The notes under the pieces are model-generated. The model worked only from the letters and a program-made list of their open reading frames with translations. It did not search any database and was not told the origin of the DNA. A program made the position numbers and the translations under genes. A stretch of 64,000 nucleotides of DNA from Actinomycetota bacterium (GTDB lineage Bacteria > Actinomycetota > Acidimicrobiia > Acidimicrobiales > Ilumatobacteraceae), in contig WLMZ01000005.1 of the NCBI GenBank assembly GCA_009726095.1, positions 1 through 64,000 on the forward strand, written 5' to 3'. Of this stretch, positions 1 to 8,963 are shown piece by piece (position 1 is the stretch's first letter; each line of letters starts with the position of its first letter).

Positions 1-27
1 ACGTCACCGACGTCACCGACGTCACGG
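1..27. repeat. 9-bp tandem repeat (acgtcaccg) x3 over a stop codon
   Basis: Two exact copies and one variant copy of acgtcaccg. The minus-strand gene ending at base 22 takes its TGA from the innermost copy. Because the unit is a multiple of three, the other copies put further TGAs in the same frame. The repeat may extend beyond the window edge. Confidence 0.8.
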
Positions 28-3000
28 AATGCAAATCTTCTTGCCCTTCAGGTTCTTGCAGAACCTGAACGCGGCCCCGGAGAAGTCGACGTCGGCGTCG
101 TAGGTTCCCAAGTTGGTCCACGTGCCGGCGCCCAACTGTGCCTTCACTCTCACGTTGCTGTCCACGGTCAAACCTGCTGCCGACGAGATGGCGAGGATGA
201 CGTCACCCGAGAAGTTGCCCTTGAGGCCGGCCTGTTTGCTACCGACCTGGTCGGACCCGCTGAAGTACGCCGAAGTAGAGGCGTTGAAACCCCAGCCGCC
301 GTCGAGGGCGGTATCCGGGATGTTGAACGGGACTCCCTTGAAGGTCGAGGAGAAGTTGAACTTCGGAGTCACCGTGCCCGCACAGGGACCGGAGAGGCAG
401 ACGACGAAGCCGAGTTTTGCCGGAACCGTGATCAGCCCCAGGTCGATCTTCGGATTCATCTCGAGGTTCAGATTCGAGATGTTGGGCGTCAGGTCGACCC
501 AAGAGGTGTTGAACGCGCCGCTGACGCCCGTTGCCGACGTGAATCTGCCACCGAACGAACCCGAGGCGCGGAACACCCCTTTCGGGAGGTAGTTGGTGTC
601 GATTCCCTGGCCGAAGGCAATTTCGAACGTCTTGAGAACTCCCCCATTGGGGAACGTGCCGGAGCCACCGAAGGAGTACGAGTTGGTGGCTGGCTGGTAC
701 GAACCGCTGAGCGCAACCTGCGTACCGGCAACACTCAGCGCTCCAGACGCCTCGACGGAGAAGAGCGCTGTGCCGAGATTCTTGACCGTCGCCGCCATGG
801 TGAGGTTGAACCCGCCGATCGACACTGCACCCGTGCCAGTTCCCGTACAGCCAGTGATGACGCCGCAGCTACCGAAGACGTCGATGCGTGCAGCGCTACC
901 GATCTTGATCCCGCCGCTGATTTCGAGTTTTGGAAGTGGGTTCCAGCCACCGGCGGCGGCCAGGACGCGAAGCGAGCCGTCGACTCGGACGTTCGCACTG
1001 GTGTTGGGGTTGTCGACGGTGAGCCACGCTCGCAGCTGCGGAGTCTTTGCCCCTGGTGGTCCGCCGGGGTTTGGGTTGTAGGCCGCGAAGAGGTCAACTG
1101 AAGCAGCGAACACCTTCGCCTTGGCGCGTATCTGCACACCCGCCGGGACATCGAAGATTCCAACCGAGCAACCGGTCGGAGAGACCTGCAGGCTGAAGAA
1201 AGTCGCGGTCACGACCTGCGACTTCGGAGGCAGAGCCATGATCGGCGTCGCGCTGTCAGGGTTGCCGACGTTGACGGACAAGCACGGGTTGATGGATGAA
1301 AGGTTCATCACGAATGCCACGGGGATGTTTTCGTTGGAGTCGATCCCCATGTATTCGCGCAACTTGCCAGGAAGCGTTCCGGCGCCAGCGAGGCTAACCG
1401 AAACGAACGGGAAGATGCCGGGGGTCAGCCCGATCTGGAGCGCCACCGAGTTGAGGTTCAGTCCAGTGACACCAAAGATGTTCGGCCAGACACTCGCACC
1501 GTTCGTGCCGACAGCAGAGATTGAAATAGTGAAGTACGGCGAGCTCTCGGCGTAGCACACCGGAGGTGCCACGACTCCCGGTGGGACGCTCGCTGGGCCA
1601 ACGACAGCACACGCGCTCGCAACTCTCGCAGCAAGCACGATGTCGATCGGGCTGTTGCCGTCGATCGACATTGTTCCGTTCGCTGCCAGCTGGAACCCTT
1701 TTTCTGAGCCGACCGTCGGCTCCACGTTGATGATGGCAGTGAACACGAAGCTGGTGATGGTGGTCTTGACGTGCGGAATCGGGGGCAGCTTGATGCTGGC
1801 CGGAATCACCGCATTGAGTTTGATCAAGCCGGAGGACGTGTACGTGGCATAGGCACCGAAGTTGTCCTTCGGAATGCCAAGGTTTTCGTTCAGCAACTTT
1901 GGGGTCGGTAGTGAACCGGCAAACGCATACGTGCGCGGAGGGATACGCACAACGGTGCCGAGTATCTTCGCCGAGACGTCCTGCTGGGAAGAGAAGAACG
2001 CGATGCTCCCCATGACGGCGTCGCCCAACTTCGGCCCCTTACCCATTGAGCCAACCGTCACCGTCCCGCCGTCGACGTAGGCAACCGCGAGCTGTTTGAT
2101 GTTCCATCCACCGATCTTGGGGACGCTGATCCGACCCTTGCCGCGCACGAGAACATCGAAGCCACCGTTGGCCGAACCGCTGTCCACGATGATGTCGCCG
2201 CTGAGGACGGCGAAGGTGGTCTCGCCGGCCGCAATCCGGATACTCAGGTCGCTCATCGCGATGTTGCCCGTGTCCGTCACCAAGCTGGCGGCGGCGGTGG
2301 CGTCGAAGAGACCCTCCAACACGAAAGCGCTCGAGGTCAGGTTCAGCGCTGCTTCGTACTTACCGGACGCTTGTTGGGGGAGGCCGCTTCCCAGGTTCGC
2401 CAAGAAGCCCGGGGTGGCCGCTGTGCCGTCCGCAGCGATGCTCAGGTACAACGTGGTCGCGGCACTGGCTGAGCAGAGCGAGGTGGACGTGGCGAACGCT
2501 GGGCATGTTGGCTTGATGGAGACGGTGCCGCCAAGCAACGCGAGTTTGCCGTTCTTCGTGGCACCCGAATCGCCCACAAAACTGGCCGGCGCGCTGAGTG
2601 TCCCGCGAAGGTCCCACACGGTGGCGCTCGGTGTTGCGGTGATGGAACCCGAGAGTGAGCCGATCGAGAGGTTCACCGCGCGGATCGCGACCGTTGCGGT
2701 TGCTGCGTTCGGGAGCAGTGTCCAGGTGGTGTCGTTCGTATAGGTCAGTGACACGGGGATACGCAGTGTTCCGAACGCAGCCTGCGCGGTACCCGACCAC
2801 GTCGGCACTCCCGATGCATCGAGAACCGAGGTGCCGACCTGAGCGGACAGCGTGATCTGGCCGCCGGAAAGTGTTGTTGGAGCAGCAACAGTGGCAGGCG
2901 TGGCCGAAGTCGGGGTGGTGGTGCCCGAAGGTGTGCGAGCGACGGTCACCGGGCCGACGGGTTCGACCACCAGGGTCGGTGGGCTGACGGTGCCGAAGGC

Positions 3001-4416
3001 CTCCAGGCTGTTGGCGCTTCCCGTCGCAGTGCGCACCGTCAGGATGCCGCTTGTTAAGCCGGCGGGGACGGTGGCAGTGAGTTGTGTGGCTGAGCCCGCT
3101 TGGAACTGGGCGGTGACCCCGTTGAACGTGACGGCAGTGGGGCTGCTCAAATTGAATCCGGTGATCGTGACCACGGTTCCGGCCGGGCCACTGATCGGCC
3201 ACAACGATGTCACCGATGGTCCGATGATGAGTGCTGTGGTGCTGACTGCGAGCGCCGTACCGCGAACCGACACCGGTCCACTCAACGCTTCGTTCGGCAC
3301 CGTTGCTGTGATCTGCGTCGGTGAGACAACAGTGAAGGTTGCGTTCGCTGTCGTGCCGGTGAACTCCACCGAACTCACCGAGGTCAGGTTGGCGCCGGTG
3401 ATCGTCACCGTCGAGCCGGGTGAGGCGGTGGTGGGTGTGAAAGAACTGATCGTGGGAGGAGCAGCAAAGTCAGCGCTCGACCTTGCGGTTCCCGCAGGAG
3501 CGGTGATGCTGATCGGGCTGCTGATGAGGTTGGCTGGCACTATCGCTCTAATGGTGGTCGCCGACACGACGCTGAACGACGCAGCAGGGGTAGCGCCGAA
3601 ACGGACGGCTGTTGCTCCCGACAGGTTCGCGCCGGTGATGGTGACCGTGGTTCCTGCGGCGCCGAGCGCGGGTGAGAAACTGCTGATCGCTGGCGACGCA
3701 ACGGCGAATGTGCCGGTCGCGACCCCGGTACTCACCGGTGTTTCCACCGAGATCAGACCCGAAACAGCATTCGCGGGCACAGCAACAGTGATCGATGTTG
3801 CCGTCACCGAGGTTGGCTTGATGGCCAGGCCGCTGAACTTCACGGCGGTCGCACCGGTGAAGTTCGCACCGGTGATCGTCAGGTTCGTACCGGTTGTCCC
3901 CGTTCTAGGAGTGAATGACGCGATCGCCGGTGAGGTCGTGACGAAACACGTGTCGCTCGTGACGGGGGTCGTCTTGGACACGATCGCAATCGGGCCGTTG
4001 GTGGCGCCAGCAGGTACGGCAGTCGTGATCTCTGTCGGGGAGACAACGGTGAACGAAGTGACCGAGGTGCCGTTGAACGTGACGTCAGTGACGTCAGCGA
4101 AGTTGGTTCCGGTGATGTAAATGCTGGCACCCTCGGCACCAGTGGTCGGATCGAAGCGGAGGTTACTGGCGGTGGAACTGGCGCACGAAACCGGTGCGAC
4201 AAAGGTTCCTGCGCGGCCACCAACCGTGTTGGTAATGACAACGACGGCAAGTGCCAGCACAGCCACGGCCGTACCCGCGCCGATCGCAACGTTGCGGATC
4301 TTGCGCTGCTCAGCGCGGGACTTCGACGACCACGAGAAGCGTGAACGGGTCACCTCACTGCTGGCGGGAACGAACGAGTCCACAGCGTCGTTCGGCATCT
4401 TGTTTGGGGTGTTCAT
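22..4416 (-). CDS. Large secreted/anchored protein with N-terminal TM segment and five TIG/IPT repeats
   Basis: 1464 aa. A basic cytoplasmic N-terminus (about 40 residues) precedes one hydrophobic segment ([19 protein letters not shown]), then an extracellular Ala/Thr/Ser/Gly-rich chain. Residues about 80-470 hold five IPT/TIG immunoglobulin-like repeats, recognisable by the recurring pattern [19 protein letters not shown] and VVSxTxITAxVP. The remaining roughly 950 residues are beta-rich and have no domain I recognise. There is no LPXTG motif or second membrane segment, so anchoring is by the N-terminal helix or by release. A GAAGGG Shine-Dalgarno lies 8 nt before the ATG, which supports this start. 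The same orientation and a similar TM-then-RAGT motif link it loosely to the pentapeptide gene upstream. Role likely adhesion or envelope structure (inference). Confidence 0.85.
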   Translation of the reverse strand: MNTPNKMPNDAVDSFVPASSEVTRSRFSWSSKSRAEQRKIRNVAIGAGTAVAVLALAVVVITNTVGGRAGTFVAPVSCASSTASNLRFDPTTGAEGASIYITGTNFADVTDVTFNGTSVTSFTVVSPTEITTAVPAGATNGPIAIVSKTTPVTSDTCFVTTSPAIASFTPRTGTTGTNLTITGANFTGATAVKFSGLAIKPTSVTATSITVAVPANAVSGLISVETPVSTGVATGTFAVASPAISSFSPALGAAGTTVTITGANLSGATAVRFGATPAASFSVVSATTIRAIVPANLISSPISITAPAGTARSSADFAAPPTISSFTPTTASPGSTVTITGANLTSVSSVEFTGTTANATFTVVSPTQITATVPNEALSGPVSVRGTALAVSTTALIIGPSVTSLWPISGPAGTVVTITGFNLSSPTAVTFNGVTAQFQAGSATQLTATVPAGLTSGILTVRTATGSANSLEAFGTVSPPTLVVEPVGPVTVARTPSGTTTPTSATPATVAAPTTLSGGQITLSAQVGTSVLDASGVPTWSGTAQAAFGTLRIPVSLTYTNDTTWTLLPNAATATVAIRAVNLSIGSLSGSITATPSATVWDLRGTLSAPASFVGDSGATKNGKLALLGGTVSIKPTCPAFATSTSLCSASAATTLYLSIAADGTAATPGFLANLGSGLPQQASGKYEAALNLTSSAFVLEGLFDATAAASLVTDTGNIAMSDLSIRIAAGETTFAVLSGDIIVDSGSANGGFDVLVRGKGRISVPKIGGWNIKQLAVAYVDGGTVTVGSMGKGPKLGDAVMGSIAFFSSQQDVSAKILGTVVRIPPRTYAFAGSLPTPKLLNENLGIPKDNFGAYATYTSSGLIKLNAVIPASIKLPPIPHVKTTITSFVFTAIINVEPTVGSEKGFQLAANGTMSIDGNSPIDIVLAARVASACAVVGPASVPPGVVAPPVCYAESSPYFTISISAVGTNGASVWPNIFGVTGLNLNSVALQIGLTPGIFPFVSVSLAGAGTLPGKLREYMGIDSNENIPVAFVMNLSSINPCLSVNVGNPDSATPIMALPPKSQVVTATFFSLQVSPTGCSVGIFDVPAGVQIRAKAKVFAASVDLFAAYNPNPGGPPGAKTPQLRAWLTVDNPNTSANVRVDGSLRVLAAAGGWNPLPKLEISGGIKIGSAARIDVFGSCGVITGCTGTGTGAVSIGGFNLTMAATVKNLGTALFSVEASGALSVAGTQVALSGSYQPATNSYSFGGSGTFPNGGVLKTFEIAFGQGIDTNYLPKGVFRASGSFGGRFTSATGVSGAFNTSWVDLTPNISNLNLEMNPKIDLGLITVPAKLGFVVCLSGPCAGTVTPKFNFSSTFKGVPFNIPDTALDGGWGFNASTSAYFSGSDQVGSKQAGLKGNFSGDVILAISSAAGLTVDSNVRVKAQLGAGTWTNLGTYDADVDFSGAAFRFCKNLKGKKICIP

Positions 4417-4504
4417 GCGGGCGGCCCTTCTACGGTGCGGCGAGGTTGGTGCCGCTCACACAGCGATGGCGGACGATGAGTCGGCGTGTACTTGGTTCTT
4501 CGGT

Positions 4505-5584
4505 TCATCCGGGCGTGATCGTGCCGTCGACGACCGTCCACCCGTCCGGTATCGACGCAGTTGGGTCGACCGGCGCACTCGAGACGACCCCGGTGAGGTC
4601 GGCACCGCTGAAGTTGGCACCGAGGAGACTGGCATTCGTGAGGTTTGCACCCGTGAGGTTGGCGTCGGTGAGGTTGGCGTTCGTCAGGTCAGCACCGGTG
4701 AGATCGGCGCCACTGAGGTTGGCGTTCGTCAGGTTCGCACCCGTGAGATCTGCGTCTGTCACGTTGGCCCCACTGAGGTCGCTGTTGGCGAGATCAACCC
4801 CTGCGAGGTTGACCCACGGCCCGATGAGGTAGCCGTTGACAAGCGTCCACCCTTTCGGCAGCGATCGAGGCGTACCAGCGATGCCGCCCGAAACGACATT
4901 GGTGAGGTTGGCACCGGTGAGGTCGGCACCGGTGAGGTTGGTGTTCGTCAGAGTGGCGCCGGTGAGGTTGGCGTTCGTGAGCGTCGTACCGGAGAGATCG
5001 GCCCCCGCGAGTGCCGCCCCTGTGAGGTTGGCCCACGGCCCGACCAGGTAGCCATCGACGATCGTCCAGCCAGGTGGCAGGGCCTTCGGTGTGCCGGTGA
5101 TACCACCCGACAAGACGTACGCGAGCACAACTTCAGTGAGGTTGGCGTCGGCGAGGTTGGCGCCCGCCAGGTCTGCGTTGGTGAGATTGGCGTTGCTGAG
5201 ATCGGCACCGGTGAGGTTGATGTTCTTGAGGTCCGCGTCGGTGAGGTCAGCATCGGTGAGGTCTTCGGCGCTGAGATCCCTACCGGAAAGCGTGACCCCC
5301 CGGCAATGCGCACCGGGGCCGACGTCGCATCCGTTCACCAGTGTTCCGGCACGATTGCCACTCCCCGATACGGCGACCACCACGACGACGGCCGCCACAA
5401 CGACCGCCGCACCAGCAACCGCCCAAACAATCATTTTTCGACGGCGACGATCTGCACGACGTCCGGATGGTGACGCGCCAGAATGGGCTTTTGGCGTTCC
5501 GAGATAATAATTCAGCCGGCTTGATTCCGCGACACCGGAGACCATGATTCGGTGGGGGCAAGAGCTTGTCGGTTCCCCATCCAC
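4505..5584 (-). CDS. Membrane-anchored pentapeptide-repeat protein
   Basis: 359 aa as an open frame; the start is uncertain (ATG at 5584 or 5545, neither with a clear ribosome site). An Arg-rich stretch precedes one strong TM segment ([20 protein letters not shown]), then an outside domain of A(D/N)LxN/G pentapeptide repeats, which fold as a right-handed quadrilateral beta helix. The repeats are broken into three blocks by near-identical linkers of the form GTP(K/R)xLPxGWTxVxGYLxGPW, and the protein ends with a third version of that linker. Function unknown; such proteins are usually structural or interaction modules. It is separated from the TIG protein by about 90 bp and could be cotranscribed with it. 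Confidence 0.8.
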   Translation of the reverse strand: MDGEPTSSCPHRIMVSGVAESSRLNYYLGTPKAHSGASPSGRRADRRRRKMIVWAVAGAAVVVAAVVVVVAVSGSGNRAGTLVNGCDVGPGAHCRGVTLSGRDLSAEDLTDADLTDADLKNINLTGADLSNANLTNADLAGANLADANLTEVVLAYVLSGGITGTPKALPPGWTIVDGYLVGPWANLTGAALAGADLSGTTLTNANLTGATLTNTNLTGADLTGANLTNVVSGGIAGTPRSLPKGWTLVNGYLIGPWVNLAGVDLANSDLSGANVTDADLTGANLTNANLSGADLTGADLTNANLTDANLTGANLTNASLLGANFSGADLTGVVSSAPVDPTASIPDGWTVVDGTITPG

Positions 5585-5621
5585 GGTGCGGCGACGGCTG
5601 TGGCGGACGTGGTGATCAGAC

Positions 5622-5697
5622 TGGAGCCCAAGAGGAGAATCGAACTCCTGACCTACGCATTACGAGTGCGTTGCTCTACCGACTGAGCTACCTGGGC
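5622..5697 (-). tRNA. tRNA-Thr (anticodon CGT)
   Basis: Reading the minus strand gives a 76-nt cloverleaf. The acceptor arm GCCCAGG pairs with CTTGGGC (one G-T), followed by discriminator T and an encoded CCA. The D arm is GCTC..GAGC, the anticodon arm ACGCA-CTCGTAA-TGCGT, and the T arm has the GTTCGATTC loop. The anticodon CGT reads the Thr codon ACG, a frequent codon in GC-rich genomes. It stands alone, with no other tRNA in the window. Confidence 0.96.
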
Positions 5698-5733
5698 GTG
5701 AGGACCAATGCTAGCGGACAGCCGAGATGGGGC

Positions 5734-6258
5734 CTACCCGGATTGGGGTGGCGGGGCCATCTTGGTCCCGGGAACGTAGTAGCGGGGATGCCAGATGCCG
5801 CGGGGATCCTCGCCCTCGACCGGCATGCGCCATGTGGACACCAGGGTGGTCGGGGCGGTGAGGTCGACCGCACACAGCGCCCGCGGTTGGTCGTCGGTGC
5901 TGTCCACGTAGGCATTGGCGGCCCCGGCCGAGATATACCGCGAGGCGATGGCGCGGTACAGATGTTGCCACAGTCGATCACGACCGGGCTCGTACAGCAC
6001 CTCGACGTGGCCCTGCACCGTGACCTTGCGATAGGGCGCCTCGTCCTCATCGACGGAGATACCCACGCGGGGATCGCGCAGCATGTTCTGCCAGATGACC
6101 GCAGGCTCGCGCGGTGTGAAGCACAGTCGGTCACCGTCCATGATGAACCACAACGGCACGACCCGCGGCATGCCATCGGCGTCGACGGTGGCGATACGCG
6201 CAAGATGATTCGGTTCGGCAAGAAATGCGAACACTTCGTCGGTCGACAGCCTGGGCAC
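5734..6258 (-). CDS. Pyridoxamine 5'-phosphate oxidase-like (FMN/F420) protein
   Basis: 174 aa, a typical length for the split-barrel PPOX family. The N-terminal pattern (FLAEPNHLARIATVDADGMPRVVPLWFI) is the classical first strands of the fold, where FMN or F420 is bound. The middle segment KVTVQGHVEVL is the family's second conserved region. Members range from pyridoxamine phosphate oxidases to F420-dependent reductases and haem-degrading proteins; the sequence alone does not decide between them. It lies downstream of holB in the same direction with a 16-nt gap and may be transcribed with it. Confidence 0.8.
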   Translation of the reverse strand: MPRLSTDEVFAFLAEPNHLARIATVDADGMPRVVPLWFIMDGDRLCFTPREPAVIWQNMLRDPRVGISVDEDEAPYRKVTVQGHVEVLYEPGRDRLWQHLYRAIASRYISAGAANAYVDSTDDQPRALCAVDLTAPTTLVSTWRMPVEGEDPRGIWHPRYYVPGTKMAPPPQSG

Positions 6259-6274
6259 GTTGTTGGTCTAGTCG

Positions 6275-7324
6275 CTACCGGGTCATCGAGGGAAGTCCGA
6301 GCAACAGCGCTTGCAGGAGCAACGGCTCGTTGGGGTTGCGTTCGAGCGATTCGAGCGAACCATGGATGCGGGTGATGGCCGTCGCTGCCGATTCGGGGCG
6401 GCCGATCGTGCCGTTGACCAACGCGTCGCGGTACGCACCGGCAAGGGTGGTGAGGCCCGAGCGAAGCTCATCCGTGCGATGACGGCGCAGCTCGCGCTTG
6501 TGGCGCTCCTCGAGCGCCTTCTTGCCGCTTCCGCGTTCACCCATCGCAGCGATGCGCTCCTCGAGCATGGCGATCTCTGTGGTGTGGCGCGCCGCAAGCG
6601 GCGCTGCGGCTGCCTCGATGGCGTCGAGGATCTCCTCGACCGCCGCCACCACGGCCCGACCGGTTCCGTCCAGTCGGTAGGGCGTGGATGCGAACATCTC
6701 GCGACGCGCTGCAAGGTTCGGGTCGTTGGCCAACAGTCGGGCGCGGGCCAGATCGCCGGACGCCGACTGCGCCGACTGGGCCGCTCGGGCGGCATCGACG
6801 CCCTCGGACACCAGCGTCGCCACCACGAGGTCGGCAGGGATCGCAACGAATTCAATGCGCACGCAACGCGAGGCAATGGTGACGAGTTCGGGTGGCATCT
6901 GATCGGCGAGCACGATGAACACGGTGCTGTCCGGTGGCTCCTCGATGGTCTTGAGCAACTTTGCCGCTGCCTCGGCACTGAGCAGGTGGAACTCATCGAG
7001 GATGAGCACCTTGCGCCGGCTCTCGATTGGGGCAAGCGCAGCGAGGCGAACGATCTCGTCGGCCTGATCGCGCGAGATGGCGGGCCCGATGCGGGCGAAC
7101 TCCCGGACGTCGGGGTGTTGTCCGGCCAGCGCCAGACGGGCGTCGCGCTGTTCGGGGTCGTCGACGCCAGCAAGCAACAGCGCGGCGAACGCTCGTGCTG
7201 CCTCGTTCTTGGTGCTCCCCGAAGGCCCCACGAACAGGTAGGCGTGCACTGGGTGGGCTGCGCTTGCCTGTAGGCGCGCCACTGCACCGGGTTGGCCGAT
7301 GACGGATTGCCAGATGGTGGCCAT
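6275..7324 (-). CDS. holB: DNA polymerase III subunit delta'
   Basis: 349 aa from the ATG that overlaps the tmk stop (ATGA); the ORF track start 84 bases upstream runs into tmk and is rejected. It begins MATIWQSVIGQPGAVARLQ, the usual clamp-loader N-terminus, with an AAA+ fold. The P-loop position reads VGPSGSTKNE, lacking the canonical GKT/S. A degenerate P-loop is known in delta' subunits, which need not hydrolyse ATP. The segment KVLILDEFHLLSAEAAAKLLKTIEEPP is the Walker B/sensor region. I do not see the four-Cys zinc module common in delta'. Role: loading the sliding clamp at the replication fork. Confidence 0.88.
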   Translation of the reverse strand: MATIWQSVIGQPGAVARLQASAAHPVHAYLFVGPSGSTKNEAARAFAALLLAGVDDPEQRDARLALAGQHPDVREFARIGPAISRDQADEIVRLAALAPIESRRKVLILDEFHLLSAEAAAKLLKTIEEPPDSTVFIVLADQMPPELVTIASRCVRIEFVAIPADLVVATLVSEGVDAARAAQSAQSASGDLARARLLANDPNLAARREMFASTPYRLDGTGRAVVAAVEEILDAIEAAAAPLAARHTTEIAMLEERIAAMGERGSGKKALEERHKRELRRHRTDELRSGLTTLAGAYRDALVNGTIGRPESAATAITRIHGSLESLERNPNEPLLLQALLLGLPSMTR

Positions 7325-7935
7325 CAGACGCCCAGGCGATCGAGGACCACCGTGCGGATGACATGCGCCACGTCGTCTTTGGCCTGGGTTCCGTCGACCA
7401 CGACCCATCGGCGCGGATCGGCCGCTGCCATCGTGGCGAAACCAGCGCGAACGCGCGCATGGAACGCGTCATCGGCCTGTTCGAACCGGTCGAGATCGCG
7501 TTTGCTCATTCGCTCGGCCAGCACCTCGACCGGGACGTCGATGAGGATGACGAGATCGGGCCACAGGCCGTCGATCGCCCAGTGGCTGATGTGGCGGACG
7601 TCGTCGAGGGCAAGGCCGCGCCCGTATCCCTGATAGGCCAAGCTGGAATGCGCGCTCCGGTCGCTGACGACATGTCGACCGATCGACAGCGCCGGTCGCA
7701 CCACCTCGTGCATGTGCTGGGCCCGATCGGCGGCAATGAGCAGCGCCTCTGCCTTGTCCACCAAATGCGTGTTCGTGGGGTCGTGCAGCAACGTGCGGAT
7801 CTCGTTGCCGATGTGCGTGCCGCCCGTCTCACGTGTCAGCACTGCGTCCAGCGACACTGCCAGGCGTGCGGCGTGGGTGCTCTTGCCGCAGCCCTCGGCA
7901 CCCTCCAACGCGATGTATCGGCCCACAGCGGTCAT
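7324..7935 (-). CDS. tmk: Thymidylate kinase
   Basis: 203 aa from the ATG giving MTAVGRYIALEGAEGCGKST; a longer frame starting at a GTG (7959) adds eight residues and cannot be excluded. The P-loop GAEGCGKST, the DRSAHSSLAYQGYGRGL segment (DR-type substrate motif) and the LIDVPVEV strand are those of dTMP kinase, which makes dTDP from dTMP and ATP. Length fits the family. The stop codon overlaps the holB start by four bases, so the two are translationally coupled; this pairing is common in bacteria. Confidence 0.92.
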   Translation of the reverse strand: MTAVGRYIALEGAEGCGKSTHAARLAVSLDAVLTRETGGTHIGNEIRTLLHDPTNTHLVDKAEALLIAADRAQHMHEVVRPALSIGRHVVSDRSAHSSLAYQGYGRGLALDDVRHISHWAIDGLWPDLVILIDVPVEVLAERMSKRDLDRFEQADDAFHARVRAGFATMAAADPRRWVVVDGTQAKDDVAHVIRTVVLDRLGV

Positions 7936-8002
7936 GCCCAGCACCATATCTGGTGACACTCGCCGACTGTGACGAGCCGTTCGGGTGGTTCCGGTAGTCT
8001 CG

Positions 8003-8030
8003 ATGTTGTATCATATTTCGATATTCTTAT
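8003..8030 (+). promoter_or_regulatory. AT-rich island before the EamA-like gene (possible promoter)
   Basis: A short run rich in A/T (ttgtatcatatttcgatatt) stands out in very GC-rich sequence, about 20-45 bp before the permease ATG. It contains TATTCT, a fair -10 element, but no -35 at proper spacing that I can identify. Confidence 0.3.
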
Positions 8031-8048
8031 CCCATTCAGTGAGAACCC

Positions 8049-8933
8049 ATGTGGATTCCCGTCACCCTCTTCGCCGCCGGCTTTCAAACTGCACGTACTG
8101 CGATGCAGCAACGCCTACGCGCCCTGTTGTCGGTGAGCGGCGCCGGCTTCGTGCGGTACGTGTACGGCGCACCGCTCTCGTTGGCAGCCATCGGCGTGGC
8201 GGCGCTCATCGGGATTCGGTTTCCACACATCCCGGCTCACTTCTGGCCGATCATCACGGGGGCGGGCATCGCCCAGATCATCGGCACCATCTGTCTCATC
8301 CGCGCGTTCGACGCCCGTGATTACGCCATCGGCACGGTCTACTCCAAGACCGAAGTGGTGCAAGTCGCGGTGTTCTCACTCGTGTTCCTGGGCGAGTCGT
8401 TGCGGCCGGCCGGTTGGGCTGCCGTTGCGGTGTGCATGGTGGGCATCGTGGTACTGGCATCAAAGGGACAACGCTTGTCGCTGACGATGCTGCGCGATCC
8501 CGCAGGCCTCTACGGCCTCGCCGCCGGCGGGCTGTTCGGGTTGGCGGCGGTGGGCATTCGTGCGGCGTCGAAGTCGCTCAACGACAGCCCCACTGTCATG
8601 CGTGCCATCGTCACACTGGCCGTCATGAACAGCATCCAGACCGTCGTGCACGGCAGCTATCTGCTCGCCCGTGAGCGCGAACAGATCGGTCTGGCGTTTC
8701 GACACTGGCGATCGAGTTCGATCGTCGGCGTGCTCAGCGTGTGCGGTTCAGCGTGCTGGGCCATTGCCTTCACGCTCCAAAATGCTGCACGCGTGCGAAC
8801 GTTCGGCCAGATCGAGCTGCTCTTCACCTTCGTGGTCGCGCACGTCTGGCTACACGAGCGTCACAGCCGGTACGAGATCGCCGCCAGCAGCCTGGTGCTC
8901 ACCGGCGTAGTCGGCGTGATGCTTTTCGGCTGA
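8049..8933 (+). CDS. EamA/DMT-family membrane transporter
   Basis: 294 aa with about ten hydrophobic segments and two homologous halves of roughly 140 residues, the layout of the drug/metabolite transporter superfamily. The stretch YSKTEVVQVAVFSLVFLGESLRPAGWAAV resembles the end of the first EamA repeat (a GE motif before a helix). The second half closes with a similar helix pair (VAHVWLHERHSRYEIAASSLVLTGVVGVMLFG). Substrate unknown. It points away from tmk and converges on topA with a 30-bp gap. Confidence 0.8.
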   Translation: MWIPVTLFAAGFQTARTAMQQRLRALLSVSGAGFVRYVYGAPLSLAAIGVAALIGIRFPHIPAHFWPIITGAGIAQIIGTICLIRAFDARDYAIGTVYSKTEVVQVAVFSLVFLGESLRPAGWAAVAVCMVGIVVLASKGQRLSLTMLRDPAGLYGLAAGGLFGLAAVGIRAASKSLNDSPTVMRAIVTLAVMNSIQTVVHGSYLLAREREQIGLAFRHWRSSSIVGVLSVCGSACWAIAFTLQNAARVRTFGQIELLFTFVVAHVWLHERHSRYEIAASSLVLTGVVGVMLFG

Positions 8934-8963
8934 CGCCCACGATGGCGCAACCAACCGCGCTGG

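Noticed and set aside
2852-4120. 422-aa plus-strand ORF
   Set aside because: Antisense of the TIG repeats on the minus strand.
4121-5473. 450-aa plus-strand ORF with [10 protein letters not shown]-like repeats
   Set aside because: Antisense of the pentapeptide repeats; the repetitiveness only mirrors the real gene.
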